From Lachnoclostridium sp. An181 (GTDB lineage: Bacteria > Bacillota > Clostridia > Lachnospirales > Lachnospiraceae), in contig NZ_NFKJ01000007.1 of NCBI RefSeq assembly GCF_002160325.1, forward strand, positions 62,001-126,000: a stretch of DNA of 64,000 bases, in the 5' to 3' direction. Made by a program: the position numbers and the translations under genes. The notes under the pieces are model-generated. The model ran no database searches and had not been told where the DNA came from. It worked only from the letters and a program-made list of their open reading frames with translations. This document shows positions 8,701-24,993 of the stretch, one piece after another (the first letter of the stretch is position 1; each line of letters starts with the position of its first letter).

Positions 8701-10348
8701 ATCCAAGCGAAATGCTGGCAGTATCCACATCCACTTCCTCATTTTGATTGTTCTTTACAGATGCACTGACAACCATCTGGTCTTTGTCATTTACATCATA
8801 GCTCATCGTAAAGGTCAAATCCTGGCCATTATCCTTATAAGTACCTTGATATGTCATCCTGCCGCTTTCATTTTTGTCCGCAGCAGTCATAAGGATTTTC
8901 TTTCCGTTCCATTTCCATGTAAAACCACTGTATTGATCCTGACGCATCGGGATCTCATACATCTCTCCTGCTATCTTTGTCTTTAATGTACAAACCTGTC
9001 CTCCTGTGTGGTCTATCTCCCAGGAGTCTGTGTGGATGGTCTCGTCCAAATTCACAGGTTTTTCATCGGAAAGTGTGATTGCGCTGATGTTGATATTTCC
9101 CCATGACGCATCGTACACCTCGTCTGTCACCACACGGATCTGCACGGTATCTTCCTCCCGCTCCGTCTGATATTTCAGACGTACCACTCTGTAATCCGTT
9201 GTATCCGGCGTGGTATTGGCACTTCCATATTCAGCTGTATACTGTACTTTTCCGTTTACCAAAACTTCAATTTTGGCATCCGCTGCCCAAGCTCCGGTAT
9301 AGATATTGACGTATCTTTCTTCCTCACTGCCAGGCACCTCAAAGGAAAGTCCCGCACCTTTTCCCGTAAACACTGCAGCTTTATGCACATCGGATTCTTC
9401 CGCCGGATTGGTGCCGTCAGAATATACAAATCCGGTTTTTGTCTTTTCACTCATGGTCATTCCTTTTAAAGCATCCGTCAGTGCAAGATTTGTAATTTCA
9501 TGTGATACGATATTCTTTTTGTTTACATTGTTTAAATTTGCATCATTTAAATATACCCAGTCAAGTTTTCCTTCTCCTGTCAGATCAGCTGCCGCAGGAG
9601 CTGTTTTAATAGTTCCTCCTATTGTGCTTGCATCTTCATTTATTCTCCTGGTCCCAAGAGTGATAGCTCCGATATTCATATTTCCCCATGCTGCATCGTA
9701 CACCTGATTGACAACCACCGTCACTTCCACCTCATCGTCTTTGGACGGTGTGCTGTAGTCGAGGCGCAATGTCTGATACTCTGCCGGACTTCCGGATGTT
9801 GTGTCCGTCGCCTCAAAGGTCGTCCGGTAGGCTTCCTCCCCGTTTACCTTTACAGTGACTAATAGTTGCGCTGCCCAGGCCCCCGTATAAATGTCCAGAC
9901 ACTTTTTCATCTGTCCTCCCGGCACTTTAAAAGAAATTCCATTTCCGGTGCCAGTAAAAATCAATGCATCTTTGCATGTATCCGGCGCATCCACCGGGGA
10001 TGTTCCATCTGCATAGGTAAAGTTTGTTTCGGCATTTCCTGTCAGATCTCCGCTGGCACCAATTAATTTTAAATCAAGGATCTGCGGATCCAACGTATCC
10101 TTTCTGTTAAAATTTCCAAACTGCACAGAATCAAAACGCACCCAATCCAAACTGCCCTGCTTGGATAGATCTGCATTGTCCGGACGTTTCTCAAATTGTC
10201 CGGTAAACGAATTTGTCAGGACCGTCTCTGCATTTTTGACAACCCCGTTTTCGGCCAACACGCCCATTGTCCCCATCGGCATTCCCATGCTTAATGCCGC
10301 TGCCAAAATTCCGGCAGTAACATTTATAGCTTTTCTGTTCTTTTTCAT
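5753..10348 (-). CDS. Large secreted wall-anchored protein with duplicated beta-domains and a putative alpha-barrel carbohydrate-active domain
   Basis: This 1531-aa protein starts with a signal peptide (residues 1-33). Two tandem repeats of one beta-rich domain follow (about 60-230 and 255-428). Both contain SLDWV/KLDWV, NRK and YTGAWAA motifs; similar 'DWVHWG' domains are known from bacterial extracellular proteins. Next comes a beta-sandwich region (about 433-670), then a helix-rich region (about 775-1175) with many W/Y/D residues resembling an (alpha/alpha) barrel. A beta-sandwich followed by such a barrel is a layout of several glycosidase and lyase families, but I cannot name the family or point to catalytic residues. 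The C-terminus has FIVAR-like helical repeats (about 1250-1465), an acidic/basic linker and a sorting-type tail: SVKTGDD, a hydrophobic segment and GRKKK. The next gene upstream is a GH2 enzyme sharing the C-terminal module, which suggests joint glycan breakdown at the cell wall. Confidence 0.85.
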   Translation of the reverse strand: MKKNRKAINVTAGILAAALSMGMPMGTMGVLAENGVVKNAETVLTNSFTGQFEKRPDNADLSKQGSLDWVRFDSVQFGNFNRKDTLDPQILDLKLIGASGDLTGNAETNFTYADGTSPVDAPDTCKDALIFTGTGNGISFKVPGGQMKKCLDIYTGAWAAQLLVTVKVNGEEAYRTTFEATDTTSGSPAEYQTLRLDYSTPSKDDEVEVTVVVNQVYDAAWGNMNIGAITLGTRRINEDASTIGGTIKTAPAAADLTGEGKLDWVYLNDANLNNVNKKNIVSHEITNLALTDALKGMTMSEKTKTGFVYSDGTNPAEESDVHKAAVFTGKGAGLSFEVPGSEEERYVNIYTGAWAADAKIEVLVNGKVQYTAEYGSANTTPDTTDYRVVRLKYQTEREEDTVQIRVVTDEVYDASWGNINISAITLSDEKPVNLDETIHTDSWEIDHTGGQVCTLKTKIAGEMYEIPMRQDQYSGFTWKWNGKKILMTAADKNESGRMTYQGTYKDNGQDLTFTMSYDVNDKDQMVVSASVKNNQNEEVDVDTASISLGFDTYMASYPEYNDQLFPTMMRCEKTHAWGYFSTPSGRLLTFATDSPVASYTMNYESGAHRIYSASLDVLKSGELPARHPQDMNKLEANEEKTWNIYFKPVDTLHGLNEVKSTIADNTQIPVFDADRYTVGEGESTKISVYSDKPVEEVKVDKLENGNAPNVRSKDGETDTKTTAYIPQATLTDPQVNGNCYTFIFDPKEGAGVYRLTVNNGAYESEAMITERNTWKWYMQNAKEAAVDHPAKAADCCESWYGLYSAYLGQKYFPNEEQDAKIDANFADVYSVIGYDENGVPKNNASRIQNHSTTVGILTDKYEAQGNIEDLEKAVKIADWLIDNKQDENGAYIGPTGDYTSVIYPAKSIMELMYAEKELARSDREDQDVWQARYDRHYDSVKRAMDNLVRLGGDLHTEGQITLEDGAVACSATQLSEFALMHPEGSKDRQKYQDGAKLYLDLHESLEQRLIPDSRMNGGSLRFWEAQYDTLVTANPNNMMNSPHGWTAWSIYAQFNMYELTGDQEYLERGMNALGSCVQLMGFDGNLYWAFIADPQIKATLSVQKPGDTSEYGEKVGRQVTLGETYVDMITDWWKTPQGMNVGGYYGQGGSCDNDVHEIFKAMEELVLTKAYVTENGDGTYETYNCTAEEKDGKLLVKADEEELTDEIIFNMASDKKTVNVQYSDKTSVETSVESGISHVKKSDIPSEETLSTAVLEYAISLTENVSTEGVIASVVKTYETALANAKDVLARAQASESGLTQQIIDDAWKELIKAMQYLSFKQGDKADLEKVIALAETMEKNITSYMDEGKETFLQALQEARDTKDNTDAMQEEVDSAWKNLLQAMADLRLKPNKQALEELVSKASTLRRVDYEAESFTKMRTALTEAQEVLADEEADQKEVDTCAAALEDAVAKLERKEPVKDTEKETKKADTVADKKLTADASANTNTEDGPKPGAQKSVKTGDDNPVMPAAGLLASAMAAIAVFGRKKK

Positions 10349-10481
10349 GTCCTACTCTCCTTCCTTTGTTAATTCATTGGTTTAACTTAATATATCATAC
10401 TTTTTAACATTTTCATATAAACTTTTTGTTGTTTTTCCTCTTTTTTTCACATAAATTTTGCACTAAAAAGTAATTTTTACC

Positions 10482-10519
10482 AAAAAAGATGCCGGAGCAA
10501 TTTACTCCGACATCTTTTT
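10482..10519 (-). terminator. Rho-independent terminator after the GH2 gene
   Basis: An AAAAAGATGCCGGAG/CTCCGaCATCTTTTT hairpin, strong on both strands, lies 14 bases past the GH2 stop codon. The AT-rich 130 bases between it and the next start presumably hold a promoter for the 1531-aa gene; a TATATT-like -10 is visible but no convincing -35. Confidence 0.9.
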
Positions 10520-10532
10520 AAGATATTGTTTC

Positions 10533-17675
<7,143 letters not shown>

Positions 17676-17714
17676 TTATATAATTTTACACACAAAATTC
17701 CTCGTGTATTTTAC

Positions 17715-17743
17715 ATTTTACACATCATAGACCAGTTAGTCAA
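17715..17743 (-). promoter_or_regulatory. Promoter with inverted repeat, upstream of the GH2 gene
   Basis: Minus strand: TTGACT (17738-17743), 17-base spacer, TAAAAT (17715-17720). An inverted repeat GTGTA-N10-TACAC (about 17704-17723) straddles the -10 box, a typical repressor position. No clear cre site is seen. Confidence 0.75.
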
Positions 17744-17784
17744 TCTCAATCATCCGTTTTTTTGCATATTTGTACGCATTTCAA

Positions 17785-17828
17785 CAAAAAAATACCGCAG
17801 AATGTCAAATTCCATTCTGCGGTATTTT
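17785..17828. terminator. Rho-independent terminator after the activase gene
   Basis: A perfect 16-base stem (AAATACCGCAGAATG/CATTCTGCGGTATTT) with runs of A and T on both sides lies 2 bases after the stop of the dehydratase activase gene. Confidence 0.92.
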
Positions 17829-17829
17829 T

Positions 17830-18588
17830 CTACTTTTTCTCCTGTGCGAGCAACGCTGCCCCAAGTGCACCTGCATATCTTCCAAACTCTGTAGGCTGCA
17901 CTTTCTGTCCCAGTTTTTCAGAAAGTCTTTCTGCAAAATACAAATTGTCGCTCAATCCTCCTGTTACAATCACCTGCCCGGGCAAATGTTTCCGCTGGCA
18001 TAACTGTGCCACCTTGACAGCCACGGAATCCACGACCCCTGCTGCGATATCTTCTCTTTTCTTTCCCTCTCCAATATAATTGATAATCTCGGATTCTGCA
18101 AATACAGTGCACAACGAACTGATCGGAAGAACTTCTCCGTTTTGAGCCAACTCAAACAGCTCTGCCAAAGTAACGCCAAGCCTGTTCGCCATAATCTCCA
18201 GGAATTTTCCGGTTCCTGCGGAACATTTATCATTCATGAGAAAATCCTGCACCATCCCCTGTTCCACTAAAATCACTTTGGTGTCTTGACCTCCCACATC
18301 CACGATCGCACAGTCTCCACCGAAAAGTTCCCGGCCTCCTCTTGCATGGCAGGTGATCTCAGTGATCACATGGTCTGCAAAATCCACGGCCACTCTCCCG
18401 TATCCGGTGGCCACTACCTTTGCATTCTGCCCCTCCACATCAATTTCCTCGCTCAACAGCTTTTCTTTGATCTGTCCTGCAGTTTCTTTACTGCTCCAAC
18501 CAGTTGGAAGGACAAAATACAGCTCCTTGTCACCTCTTACCACAACTTTTGATGCAGTGGAGCCGATATCAATCCCTATATAATTCAT
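17830..18588 (-). CDS. ATP-dependent activator of the 2-hydroxyacyl-CoA dehydratase/DCCP family (acyl-CoA dehydratase activase)
   Basis: This 252-aa protein belongs to the ASKHA ATPases that fire single electrons at very low potential into a partner iron-sulfur enzyme. The phosphate-1 motif IGIDIGSTASK is at the N-terminus and IVDVGGQDTK at about residue 95. Cys122 (NDKCSAGTG) and Cys160 (SSLCTVFAESE) match the two cysteines that, from both monomers, hold one [4Fe-4S] cluster at the dimer interface in HgdC. A VTGG motif completes the nucleotide site. It follows the partner gene by 18 bases in one transcript. The neighbour is a single subunit, so this is likely the activator of a double-cubane-type reductase and not of a classical two-subunit dehydratase. 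Confidence 0.93.
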   Translation of the reverse strand: MNYIGIDIGSTASKVVVRGDKELYFVLPTGWSSKETAGQIKEKLLSEEIDVEGQNAKVVATGYGRVAVDFADHVITEITCHARGGRELFGGDCAIVDVGGQDTKVILVEQGMVQDFLMNDKCSAGTGKFLEIMANRLGVTLAELFELAQNGEVLPISSLCTVFAESEIINYIGEGKKREDIAAGVVDSVAVKVAQLCQRKHLPGQVIVTGGLSDNLYFAERLSEKLGQKVQPTEFGRYAGALGAALLAQEKK

Positions 18589-18606
18589 CTTGTCATTTCT
18601 CCTATA

Positions 18607-19758
18607 TTACAGCATCTCGATAAACGCTGCGATTCTTGTGTTCAGCTGTCCGATGTCTGCCTGAGAATAGTCAGTCTCCACATTGATGTACGGAATATGT
18701 TTCTTCTCATTGACAAATCTTCGGATTCCAAATGACTCTACATTGTATGTATGGCATGCCTGCAGAGTCATCTCCACCACACCGTCCACCTGATATTCGT
18801 CGATCAGCCTTCCCAAAAGCTCCAATCTGTTCGGGTTTGGCGTCATGACAGAGCATCCGATATTCAGATATCTTCTTGCAAGGGCATCGTACACATCCGG
18901 GTTGTCCTCATCCACCAGCTTGTCAATGGATTTGGCGCCATTACAATTTTCAAACGTCACCACGATTCCACCGTTTTCCTCCACAGCCCGGATGATTTTT
19001 TCTGTTGCTCCTCCTACCGGACATCCGGTGATCAAGATCCTCGGCTTTTTCTCCTCCATTTTTCCTTCTTTGTACTCCAAAAGAATTTTTTCCACAAGAG
19101 CATCCACCTCTCCTGGGATCAATGAACGGTCAAATTTAAAGGTGCTGCCATAGAGAACCTTAAACAAGTCATATCCTTTTATCGGAACCGGATCCAGTTT
19201 CATCACCTCATATAGTTTCCGCAAAGACTTTCTTCCCTCATTGTTGATGTGTACTGCCTCTCTTATCTTTTCTTCGGTTATGGTCGTATTGAATTTCTTC
19301 TCCAGATATTCTTTAAACTTAATAATCTCACTCTTCCAAAGTTTCAATGCCTCTTGGCTCTGTGAATTTGGAAGTTCCATGACAAAAACATCCTTAAATT
19401 CAGACATATACTCATACATTTTTTTCTTTCCGTCACAGGTTGTCTCCCCGACCACCACATCGGAAAAATAAAAAAACGGACATTTGTCTGTTCTGGCAAA
19501 TCCATAGCTGGATTTGATAAGCGGACATAGATTTTTCGGCAGTTCCTTTTCCGCCTCCATGATGGTCTCGTCCGATGTGGAACAAAGCCCCACTGTGGCA
19601 GCCCCCATGGCCATCGCTATCTCCTGCGGAAAGTAGGTGCAGTACGCCCCCACGACCGGTATCCCTTTATCTTTTAACTTTTTCACTTCCAAAAAGGAAT
19701 TTTTTCTCTGTTCCGCAAATTCTTCAAACACTTCCGGTAACTCTTTGATCACTTCCAT
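18607..19758 (-). CDS. 2-hydroxyacyl-CoA dehydratase D-component family protein, probable double-cubane cluster reductase
   Basis: This 383-aa protein belongs to the HgdB/BcrC/YjiM family. At least nine cysteines occur in conserved settings (AYCTYF, GLCSTS, NLCPL, DKCPFF, TTCDG, TGCPVG, ENCNG, IGCSVM, QACHTY). True dehydratases need two different subunits of this family. Here there is one, paired with one activator, the arrangement described for double-cubane cluster proteins (DCCP/YjiM), which carry an [Fe8S9] cluster and reduce small molecules with ATP-driven electrons. No acyl-CoA transferase, dehydrogenase or fermentation gene is adjacent, and the natural substrate is unknown. A -10-like TACAAT lies about 45 bases upstream, and GGAGG is placed correctly. 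The cluster type is inferred from family and gene context. Confidence 0.88.
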   Translation of the reverse strand: MEVIKELPEVFEEFAEQRKNSFLEVKKLKDKGIPVVGAYCTYFPQEIAMAMGAATVGLCSTSDETIMEAEKELPKNLCPLIKSSYGFARTDKCPFFYFSDVVVGETTCDGKKKMYEYMSEFKDVFVMELPNSQSQEALKLWKSEIIKFKEYLEKKFNTTITEEKIREAVHINNEGRKSLRKLYEVMKLDPVPIKGYDLFKVLYGSTFKFDRSLIPGEVDALVEKILLEYKEGKMEEKKPRILITGCPVGGATEKIIRAVEENGGIVVTFENCNGAKSIDKLVDEDNPDVYDALARRYLNIGCSVMTPNPNRLELLGRLIDEYQVDGVVEMTLQACHTYNVESFGIRRFVNEKKHIPYINVETDYSQADIGQLNTRIAAFIEML

Positions 19759-19868
19759 TGCACTATCCTCCGTTTCACTTTTTCAACATTTCTATTGTAT
19801 CATTTGCCCTTTTTTATGGATAATTGAAAAAAATGATAAAGAGTTTAATTTATTGATATTTTCTATAA

Positions 19869-20327
19869 TTATAAATCTCTTTTTGTGAAAATGATGCACC
19901 CTGCCCCTGATAGAGGAACACTGATTCCAAGCAGCACAAGACACGGTATCCACGATCCTTCCCTGGCGGATGATCGCGGTCCTGTCACACGTTCTCTCCA
20001 CCTCGTCGAAAATGTGGGAGGACATCAAAATCGTTGTCTCTCTCTTTTTCTCCTCCAAAACAAGCTCCACAAACCGATTTTGCATCAGAGGATCCAGACC
20101 GCTCGTCGGCTCATCCAAAATAAGTACCTGTAGATTTCCCATAAATGCAGTGATAAGCCCGATTTTCTGTTTTATTCCTTTGGACATTTTTCTGATTTTG
20201 CCCCTGCACCGTTCGGAACAAGATACCCAAAGACCTCCCCTTTTTGCACACAAAAATCAATATCAAAAACGCCTCGGTTTCCTCCAAAATCTTTTGTCAC
20301 ATGGGAAAGTTCAATGACATGCTCCAT
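19869..20327 (-). pseudogene. Collapsed ABC exporter (ATPase with internal deletion joined to a permease tail)
   Basis: From 20327 an intact ABC N-terminus reads MEHVIELSHVTKDFGG..., up to a damaged Walker A (NGAGAK instead of NGAGKT). The frame then stops shortly afterwards. In another frame the sequence resumes at KMSKGIKQKIGLI, the signature-loop region, with LILDEPTSGLDP (Walker B) and the SSHIFDEVERTCDR switch region. About 80 codons between Walker A and the signature are therefore missing. After GRIVDT the reading frame changes again, and GISVPLSGAGC...FTKRDL-stop looks like the last residues of an ABC-2 permease. So two genes have been fused and broken by at least two deletions. The remnant cannot encode a working ATPase. 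Confidence 0.85.
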
Positions 20328-20342
20328 AATCAACCGATCCTT

Positions 20343-21371
20343 TTATACTATAAACATCGCATCCCCAAAGCTGAAAAAACGATATCTTTCCTCCACAGCC
20401 TTTTCATACGCTGCGAGTACATGCTCCCGCCCTGCCAGGGCTGACACGAGCATGATAAGTGTGGACTCCGGCAGATGGAAATTGGTGATCAGGCAGTCCA
20501 GCACTTTGAACTGGTATCCCGGATAGATGAAAATATCTGTCCATCCACTGCACTCCTTCAATCGACCGTTCTCATCCGCTGCGGACTCGATCGTGCGGCA
20601 GCTCGTTGTCCCAACTGCAATGATCCGTTTTCCGTTGTCTTTTGCGCGGTTGATCTTCTCTGCCTCGCTTGCCTCAATCTGATAAAATTCCGAGTGCATG
20701 TGATGTTCCAAAATATTCTCCACCTTCACTGGCCGGAAAGTTCCAAGTCCTACATGGAGGGTCACATGGGCGATGTCCACACCCTTTGTTTCAATCTCTT
20801 TTAAAAGCTCCGGCGTAAAATGCAGACCTGCTGTCGGCGCTGCAGCGGATCCGGAATGTTTTGCGTATACAGTCTGATAGCGGTTTTTGTCCTCCAGCTG
20901 ATGTGTGATGTAAGGCGGAAGCGGCATCTGGCCAAGTTTATCTAAAATCTCCTCGAAAATCCCCTCATAGGAAAACCGGATCAGGCGGTTTCCTTCCTCC
21001 ACAATATCCAGTACTTCAGCCATCAAAAGGCCGTCTCCAAAAGAAATTTTCGTCCCTGGCTTTGCTTTCTTTCCAGGTTTTACAAGCGTTTCCCACACAT
21101 CGTTCTCTTTTCTCTTTAACAGCAGGATCTCAATTTTCGCATCCGTTCCCACCTTGGCTCCGATCAGCCTTGCAGGAATCACCTTCGTGTCATTGATGAC
21201 AAGGCAGTCTCCTGGGTTTAAATAGTTCACGATTTCTCTGAATATATGGTGTTCCATCTCTCCTGTCTCTTTGTTTAACACAAGCAGTCTTGATCCGGAG
21301 CGGTCTTCTAATGGATCCTGCGCGATCAGTTCCTCTGGCAGATCAAAATAAAAATCTTCCCTTTTCAGCAT
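20343..21371 (-). CDS. queA: S-adenosylmethionine:tRNA ribosyltransferase-isomerase
   Basis: This 342-aa enzyme moves the ribosyl part of SAM onto preQ1 in tRNA, making epoxyqueuosine at the wobble position. The protein starts [18 protein letters not shown], the standard QueA N-terminus, contains the conserved [10 protein letters not shown] and GLGTFRPV motifs, and ends normally near FGDAMFIV. An upstream in-frame extension of 40 codons exists, but the ATG at 21371 has a good site (AGAGAGGAT) and gives the family length. It follows pheT by 97 bases. Tgt, which normally follows queA, is not downstream; the broken ABC exporter is there instead. Confidence 0.96.
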   Translation of the reverse strand: MLKREDFYFDLPEELIAQDPLEDRSGSRLLVLNKETGEMEHHIFREIVNYLNPGDCLVINDTKVIPARLIGAKVGTDAKIEILLLKRKENDVWETLVKPGKKAKPGTKISFGDGLLMAEVLDIVEEGNRLIRFSYEGIFEEILDKLGQMPLPPYITHQLEDKNRYQTVYAKHSGSAAAPTAGLHFTPELLKEIETKGVDIAHVTLHVGLGTFRPVKVENILEHHMHSEFYQIEASEAEKINRAKDNGKRIIAVGTTSCRTIESAADENGRLKECSGWTDIFIYPGYQFKVLDCLITNFHLPESTLIMLVSALAGREHVLAAYEKAVEERYRFFSFGDAMFIV

Positions 21372-21468
21372 GATTATCCTCTCTTCTTCCATATACAGAA
21401 CCAGGGCGCCGTATTTTGCGGCACCCCGATCCTTTTCTCTCAATTTTGCGTATGCTATTGTCTCACAA

Positions 21469-23886
21469 TTACTGGCGAAGTTCAATACCAAGTTCTTCCA
21501 AAGCCTTTAAAATACGGTTCATAGAAGCCGTCACATCCGCCTCTTCAAGGGTTTTGTCCTTTGCGCGGAATACAATAGAATATGCCACGGACTTGAATCC
21601 TTTTTTAATCTGTTCTCCCTCATAAATGTCAAACAGCTCATAGCTTTCAAGGTAAACGCCACCCTTATCCTCGATGATCTCCTCTACCTGGCCTACCAAA
21701 ATTTCTTTTGGCATCACCATGCTGATATCCCTTGTTACAGCCGGATACTTTGCAAGTCCCTGATATTTTCTGTCAAAAGTCGCAAGCTCCACTATTTTTG
21801 GCATGTCTATCACAGCCACATATGCTCTTGTTCCGATTCCATATGTCTTTGCAACTGTCGGATGCACTTCTCCAATATATCCGACAACCACGCCGTCATA
21901 AACTACATTTGCCTGTCTTCCCGGATGCAGATACGGTTTGCCCGAATTCGGCTCATAAGTCTCTTTTTTGTGCATTCCAATTTTGTCAAAGAATTCCTCC
22001 ACAACGCCCTTCATGTCAAAGAAATCTCCTTCTCCGTACATACCAAGCGTAAACTGCATCCTCTCTTCCGGAAGCTGTGTCAATGGCAGCTGTTTTGGAA
22101 GATAAATGTTTCCAAGCTCATACAGACGGACATTTTTGTTTCTGCGGTTATAGTTTGTCGCAAGGGACGTCAGCATTCCATTGAGTGATATAGTCCTCAT
22201 GATACTATAATCCTCCCCAAGAGGGTTGGAAATCTGTACTGCTTTTCTAAGATCGGAATCTTCCGGGATCAAAAGCTTGTCAAATACTTTCGGGCTCTCA
22301 AAAGAATAAGTCATTCCCTGGCTGAAACCACAAAACTCTGCGATATCTCTTGCCACTTCTTCCACTCTCAGTTTGAAGGACAGTTTTCCGGTTGTGGCCT
22401 CTCCCGTAGGAAGGGTTGTCGGGATATTGTCATATCCGTAAAATCTCGCCACTTCCTCCGCAAGATCCGCTGTTCTCAAAAGATCCTGACGGAATGTCGG
22501 GACAATGATCTCCTGTGCATCTGCATCATATTCAAGATCAATCTTTTCAAAATATCCAAGCATCTGCTCTTTGGAAATATCCGTTCCAAGAAGAGCATTG
22601 ATTTTTTCCGGCTCAAATGCAAGGCGTACCGGCTCTTTTTTCTTAGGATATACATCCACAGTTCCGCCCACAACTTCTCCGGCACCCAACTCCTCGATCA
22701 GCTGGCACGCACGGTCGATTGCTGCTTTTGCGTTGTTCGGGTCAAGCCCTTTTTCGAATTTTCCGGAAGCGTCTGTGCGAAGTCCTACTTTTTTACTGGA
22801 AAGACGGATGTTCACGCCGTCAAAGCACGCAGCTTCAAAAAGCACCGTCTTTACATTATCTGTGATCATAGAGTTCTCTCCTCCCATGATCCCAGCAAGT
22901 CCCACCGGTTTCTCTCCGTCGCAGATCATCAGGACTGTATCATCCACTTCTCTCTCCTGGCCGTCCAACGTCACAAACTTATCGCCTTTCCCTGCTGTCT
23001 TTACGATGATCTCATGTCCGGTGATCGTATCCAGATCGTACGCATGCATTGGCTGTCCAAATTCTTCCATGACATAGTTTGTGATGTCCACCAGGTTATT
23101 GATCGGACGGATTCCAACACTTGCAAGTCTTCTCTGCATCCATTTTGGAGACGGAGCGATTTTGATATTTTTGACTACCCTTGCACAGTAACGCGGACAA
23201 AGCTCTTCGTTTTCCACAGTCACTTTAATATAGTCATGGGCATCCTCTTCATTCCCTGTCTCTTTTACAACCGGCGGACAGAATTTCTTTCCGAATGTGG
23301 CAGCCGCCTCTCTTGCCAATCCTATCACGCTGAAACAATCGACACGGTTGGACGTGATCTCATATTCAAACACAACGTCATGAAGTCCCAGTGCCTCGAT
23401 TGCACTCCCACCTACTTTGGCGTCCTCATCAAAAATGTAGATACCATACTCCGGCGACTCCGGATACATATCCTTTGTGCTGCCAAGTTCTTCGATAGAG
23501 CACATCATACCAAAACTTTCCACACCGCGAAGTTTTCCTTTTTTTATCTTCACACCGCCTGGTGTTTTCTTTCCGTCATGGCCTCCTGCCACACGTCCGC
23601 CGTCCAGAACAACCGGCACTTTATCTCCTTCTTTTACATTTGGAGCGCCCGTGACGATCTGAACGACCTCATTTCCCACATTCACCTGGCAAATGATCAG
23701 CTTATCTGCATCTGGATGTTTCTCAATCTTTTCAATCTGGCCGATGACGATCTTCTCTAAATCCGCGTCCAGCACTTCATACCCCTCCACTTTGGATCCG
23801 GAGAGCGTCATCGCATCCGTATATTCCTGCGCTGTCACGTCCAAATCCGGCACATACGCTTTTATCCATGATAATGATGTATTCAT
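21469..23886 (-). CDS. pheT: Phenylalanyl-tRNA synthetase beta subunit
   Basis: This 805-aa protein is the large subunit of the (alpha-beta)2 PheRS. The order is standard: N-terminal tRNA-binding OB domain (about 40-150, [10 protein letters not shown]), B3/B4 editing domain (about 210-400, with [13 protein letters not shown]), B5, the catalytic-like core, and a C-terminal anticodon-binding FDX-ACB domain (about 710-805, starting at the [12 protein letters not shown] motif). It starts 21 bases after pheS with AGGGGAAG, in one operon under T-box control. Confidence 0.98.
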   Translation of the reverse strand: MNTSLSWIKAYVPDLDVTAQEYTDAMTLSGSKVEGYEVLDADLEKIVIGQIEKIEKHPDADKLIICQVNVGNEVVQIVTGAPNVKEGDKVPVVLDGGRVAGGHDGKKTPGGVKIKKGKLRGVESFGMMCSIEELGSTKDMYPESPEYGIYIFDEDAKVGGSAIEALGLHDVVFEYEITSNRVDCFSVIGLAREAAATFGKKFCPPVVKETGNEEDAHDYIKVTVENEELCPRYCARVVKNIKIAPSPKWMQRRLASVGIRPINNLVDITNYVMEEFGQPMHAYDLDTITGHEIIVKTAGKGDKFVTLDGQEREVDDTVLMICDGEKPVGLAGIMGGENSMITDNVKTVLFEAACFDGVNIRLSSKKVGLRTDASGKFEKGLDPNNAKAAIDRACQLIEELGAGEVVGGTVDVYPKKKEPVRLAFEPEKINALLGTDISKEQMLGYFEKIDLEYDADAQEIIVPTFRQDLLRTADLAEEVARFYGYDNIPTTLPTGEATTGKLSFKLRVEEVARDIAEFCGFSQGMTYSFESPKVFDKLLIPEDSDLRKAVQISNPLGEDYSIMRTISLNGMLTSLATNYNRRNKNVRLYELGNIYLPKQLPLTQLPEERMQFTLGMYGEGDFFDMKGVVEEFFDKIGMHKKETYEPNSGKPYLHPGRQANVVYDGVVVGYIGEVHPTVAKTYGIGTRAYVAVIDMPKIVELATFDRKYQGLAKYPAVTRDISMVMPKEILVGQVEEIIEDKGGVYLESYELFDIYEGEQIKKGFKSVAYSIVFRAKDKTLEEADVTASMNRILKALEELGIELRQ

Positions 23887-23907
23887 AGTCTCTTACTTCC
23901 CCTTTCC

Positions 23908-24927
23908 CTAGAACTGTTTTAAAAATCTGATGTCGTTCTCATACAACAGTCTCATATCGTCAATCTCGTATTTCAGAAGCGCGATTCGTTCGAGTCCTAC
24001 TCCAAATGCAAATCCTGTGTACTCATTCGGGTCAATTCCGCACATCTCCAGTACATGCGGATGTACCATACCGCATCCAAGTATTTCGATCCAGCCGGAC
24101 CCTTTACAAAAACGGCATCCCTTTCCCCCGCATTTGAAACAGCTTACATCCACCTCTGCGCTTGGCTCTGTAAACGGAAAATGATGCGGACGGAATTTTG
24201 TCTTTGTCTCAGGCCCAAACAGCTCTTTTGCAAATTCCTCCAGTGTTCCTTTCAAATCCGCAAAAGTAATGTTTTTGTCAATGACAAGCCCTTCGATCTG
24301 ATGGAAAGACGGAGAATGTGTCGCATCCACCTCATCGGAGCGGAACACTCTTCCAGGTGCGATCATACGAATCGGGAGTTTTCCCTGCTCCATAACACGT
24401 GCCTGAACCGGTGACGTCTGTGTGCGCAGCACAATATCCTTTGTAATGTAGAAGGTATCCTGCTCGTCTTTTGCCGGATGACCTTCCGGAATATTCAGTT
24501 TTTCAAAGTTGTATAAGTCGTACTCTACTTCCGGTCCTTCCACAACCTCATATCCCATGCCGATGAAGATACGTTCCACCTCTTCCAGAGCGATCGTGTT
24601 CGGATGCCTGTGCCCTACCAGGTTTTTCTTGGCAGGAAGTGTCACATCGATCACTTCTTCTTTCAGTTTTTCCTCCAGAATCTTTTCCTCCATCTGCTTT
24701 TTTGTCTCTTCCAGTGCAGTCTCAATTTCAGCCCGGACTTCATTCACCATCTGGCCGACCTTTGGCCTGTCCTCCTTTGCCACATCCTTCATGGATTTCA
24801 GCACTGCCGTAAGTTCCCCTTTTTTTCCGAGATACTTTACCCGCACATCATTCAGTTTTTCCGGTGCATCAGACTCTTTGATCTGTCTTATGGCCTCTTC
24901 TTTGATGCTCTGCAACTTTTCATTCAT
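23908..24927 (-). CDS. pheS: Phenylalanyl-tRNA synthetase alpha subunit
   Basis: This 339-aa class II synthetase subunit carries the catalytic site. It has an N-terminal coiled coil (about 1-85), motif 1, motif 2 ([19 protein letters not shown]) and motif 3 ([16 protein letters not shown]). I place the start at 24927 (MNEKLQS), 13 bases after GGAGG; six further in-frame codons upstream would read through that site. It is unusual that a structured repeat of about 175 bp lies between the T-box terminator and this start. Confidence 0.98.
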   Translation of the reverse strand: MNEKLQSIKEEAIRQIKESDAPEKLNDVRVKYLGKKGELTAVLKSMKDVAKEDRPKVGQMVNEVRAEIETALEETKKQMEEKILEEKLKEEVIDVTLPAKKNLVGHRHPNTIALEEVERIFIGMGYEVVEGPEVEYDLYNFEKLNIPEGHPAKDEQDTFYITKDIVLRTQTSPVQARVMEQGKLPIRMIAPGRVFRSDEVDATHSPSFHQIEGLVIDKNITFADLKGTLEEFAKELFGPETKTKFRPHHFPFTEPSAEVDVSCFKCGGKGCRFCKGSGWIEILGCGMVHPHVLEMCGIDPNEYTGFAFGVGLERIALLKYEIDDMRLLYENDIRFLKQF

Positions 24928-24993
24928 CTTTTTAACCTCCATCACTTATCTATTTCTTACGAAAAACATTCCTCTTAGAAGTCGCCGGACTTA

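Noticed and set aside
23014-23760. 248-codon open frame on the plus strand
   Set aside because: It is antisense to pheT and its composition (rich in H, C, F, I) is typical of shadow frames.
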